Positions 63,224 through 64,000 of a stretch of DNA of 64,000 nucleotides are shown here, one piece after another. The notes beneath the pieces are model-generated. The model worked only from the letters and a program-made list of their open reading frames with translations, did no database searches and was not told the origin of the DNA. Origin of the DNA: Sphingopyxis sp. CCNWLW2 (GTDB lineage Bacteria > Pseudomonadota > Alphaproteobacteria > Sphingomonadales > Sphingomonadaceae); assembly GCF_037095755.1 (NCBI RefSeq), contig NZ_JBAWKJ010000001.1, positions 1 to 64,000 on the forward strand, given 5' to 3'. Position 1 is the stretch's first letter; the number at the start of each line of letters is the position of its first letter. The translations under genes were made by a program, and so were the position numbers.

Positions 63224-63300
63224 CAAAGACAAGTTTATTGAAGAATCTCAATCAGCCTGACTTACCGAATAACGACAGAGCCAACTCGAAAGGTTCGTGA

Positions 63301-63360
63301 AACTGGCCGGTAGGAGACTGACCGCTTCTGGGTGCCGAATGGCGAATAGCGGACCTTCCC
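63301..63360. repeat. Dispersed imperfect palindromic repeat, copy D
   Basis: AACTGGCCGGTAGGAGACTG, ACCGCTTCTGGGTGCCGAAT, GGCGAATAGCGGACCTTCCC. The closest relative of copy A; the ACCGCT and AGCGGA arms are offset by one substitution (GACCG for GTCCG). Confidence 0.6.
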
Positions 63361-63571
63361 GAGGTCACGAGCAGCGATGACACGTTTCGGCCGATCGCGG
63401 CCATTGCCTATCCGATTCTGGGCAAAAGCCTGTCGTTCTCATTATAGGCGGCGTATGCGCCGATTTGAGCGAACGACCTATTCCAACCCATTGAAATCAG
63501 GGATGGCCCTTTCTTATATCCCCGCCGCAGCGGACCGGCTGCGACATCCTCAACTTGGCATGGAGAAGAAG

Positions 63572-63757
63572 ATGTCCAGCAAACATATCGAATACTTCCG
63601 GCGCGAGCATGCCCGCCTCGAAGCCGAAATCGATCGGGAAGCGCGGCAGCGCCGACCCGACGAGGTCCTGATCGCGCGGCTCAAGAAGCTGAAGCTGGCC
63701 GTCAAGGACCAGATCGCCACCTGGAGCAACGACACCGGCGGGAGCCGCGTTGCCTGA
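63572..63757 (+). CDS. DUF465/YdcH-like small protein
   Basis: 61 residues from the ATG at 63572 (GGAGAAGAAG directly upstream): MSSKHIEYFRREHARLEAEI, DREARQRRPDEVLIARLKKL, KLAVKDQI. The 'H...L...H..L...I......rp....i..LKk.KL.lKD.I' pattern is typical of DUF465 (YdcH) proteins, small helical hairpins of unknown role common in alphaproteobacteria. An in-frame ATG four codons earlier (63560) is possible. Stands alone, with a hairpin after the stop. Confidence 0.82.
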   Translation: MSSKHIEYFRREHARLEAEIDREARQRRPDEVLIARLKKLKLAVKDQIATWSNDTGGSRVA

Positions 63758-63762
63758 CCAGC

Positions 63763-63789
63763 TGCGGAGCCGCACACTGCAGCTCCGCA
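63763..63789 (+). terminator. Stem-loop after the DUF465 gene
   Basis: Perfect 8-bp stem TGCGGAGC/GCTCCGCA with an 11-base loop, a few bases after the DUF465 stop. No T-run, so it may be a weak terminator. Confidence 0.35.
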
Positions 63790-63853
63790 CCTTCCGGTGC
63801 GAGGGCCCTCTTCCACCTCTGCGACGAACTGCAATCCGGCGTCGGCGACATGT

Positions 63854-63881
63854 CTTGAAACAGCAAATTCGCTTCCTAATT
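63854..63881 (+). promoter_or_regulatory. Sigma-32-like (heat-shock) promoter
   Basis: CTTGAAA at 63854-63860 matches the sigma-32 -35 consensus exactly. After a 13-14-base spacer, TCCTAATT resembles the CCCCATnT -10. It lies about 105 bp upstream of the ATG at 63986. Confidence 0.45.
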
Positions 63882-63985
63882 TCCTTCCAGATGCCGGATT
63901 GACCGGGTCTGCAGGACATGGAGAGCGCCGCTCTGTGTACCGGCGCATCTCATGCCCGAATTGCTTCAATCAGGAGGATTTGGAA

Positions 63986-64000
63986 ATGAGAACCGATTTT
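63986..64000 (+). CDS. Start of a gene cut by the window end (possible Hsp20)
   Basis: Only MRTDF is visible, with a near-perfect AGGAGG eight bases upstream. Small heat-shock proteins of sphingomonads often begin 'MR.DF..LFRS.VGFDR', and a sigma-32-like promoter precedes this gene. This is a guess from five residues and the promoter, not a family match. Confidence 0.3.

Larger units (their letters stand above)
62753..63571. other. Gene-poor region downstream of the xylan locus
   Basis: About 820 bases. Contents recognised: the xylX operator at the left edge, the possible SnoaL-like remnant (62900-63223) and a copy of the dispersed repeat (63301-63360). The short frames on the minus strand have no family resemblance or binding site. 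No other signal was seen. Confidence 0.45.

Noticed and set aside
62942..63232. 96-codon minus-strand frame in the region after xylX
   Set aside because: Opposite to the SnoaL-like remnant; no recognisable domain.

Overview
The window looks like a chromosomal segment of a sphingomonad (Alphaproteobacteria, Sphingomonadales; a Sphingopyxis/Sphingomonas-type genome). The reasons are the high GC content, a ManD-type mannonate dehydratase, a very long TonB-dependent receptor, Caulobacter-style oxidative xylose genes (XylX/XylB/XylC/XylD-like), a DUF6481 protein, and divergent pairs of regulators and surface proteins. No rRNA, tRNA or CRISPR array was found. The only insertion sequence is one IS110-family element.

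Region 1 (1-22 kb) is mixed accessory and housekeeping DNA. It starts with the 3' end of a complex-I accessory (NDUFS4-like) subunit gene and a ChaA-type cation/proton antiporter. A minus-strand signalling set follows: a single-domain receiver, a double-domain KaiC-like ATPase and a hybrid histidine kinase, the last two overlapping by 4 bp. After the IS110 element comes a tightly packed trio (GRDP-like protein, TIGR04222 membrane protein with a Cys/Gly-rich tail, and a small membrane protein whose diverged duplicate lies at 17.1 kb). Next are a 1620-residue autotransporter with three long internal repeats and, divergent from it, a regulator with two LuxR-like helix-turn-helix blocks fused to an alpha/beta-hydrolase fold that has lost its catalytic residues. 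Small genes then follow: a periplasmic protein, a DUF6481 protein, an IF-1 paralogue starting at TTG, a cold-shock protein and a VOC protein. The region ends in the decayed 3' end of a TonB-dependent receptor gene.

Region 2 (21.9-62.8 kb) is one large glucuronoarabinoxylan utilisation locus. Polymer and oligomer attack: GH43 (two), GH2, GH115, GH67 and GH3 glycosidases and an SGNH esterase. Uptake: a 1044-residue TonB-dependent receptor plus three MFS permeases (FucP-like, ExuT-like, XylE-like). D-xylose has two routes encoded side by side: isomerase plus xylulokinase, and the oxidative Weimberg route (dehydrogenase, lactonase, xylonate dehydratase, 2-keto-3-deoxyxylonate dehydratase, ketoglutarate-semialdehyde dehydrogenase). 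An L-arabinose/D-galactose 1-dehydrogenase and an AraD1/GguC-type protein point to an oxidative arabinose branch. Uronic acid released by GH67/GH115 would pass through UxaC, UxuB and ManD, encoded in a single operon that begins with the GH3 gene.

Two regulators lie inside the locus, one LacI-family and one GntR/FadR-family. Reading the intergenic regions shows two recurrent motifs. The first is TGATAGCGCTACCA-like (five copies, LacI-type palindrome) and the second is ACTCAGAC with AT-rich flanks (four copies). They divide the locus into two putative regulons that meet at the TonB-receptor promoter, which carries both.

Region 3 (62.8-64 kb) holds a possible SnoaL-like remnant, a copy of a dispersed repeat, a DUF465/YdcH-type gene and, at the very edge, the start of a gene preceded by a sigma-32-like promoter. 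At least four clear copies and one partial copy of an imperfect palindromic intergenic repeat are scattered at 9.6, 17.8, 20.9, 21.5 and 63.3 kb.
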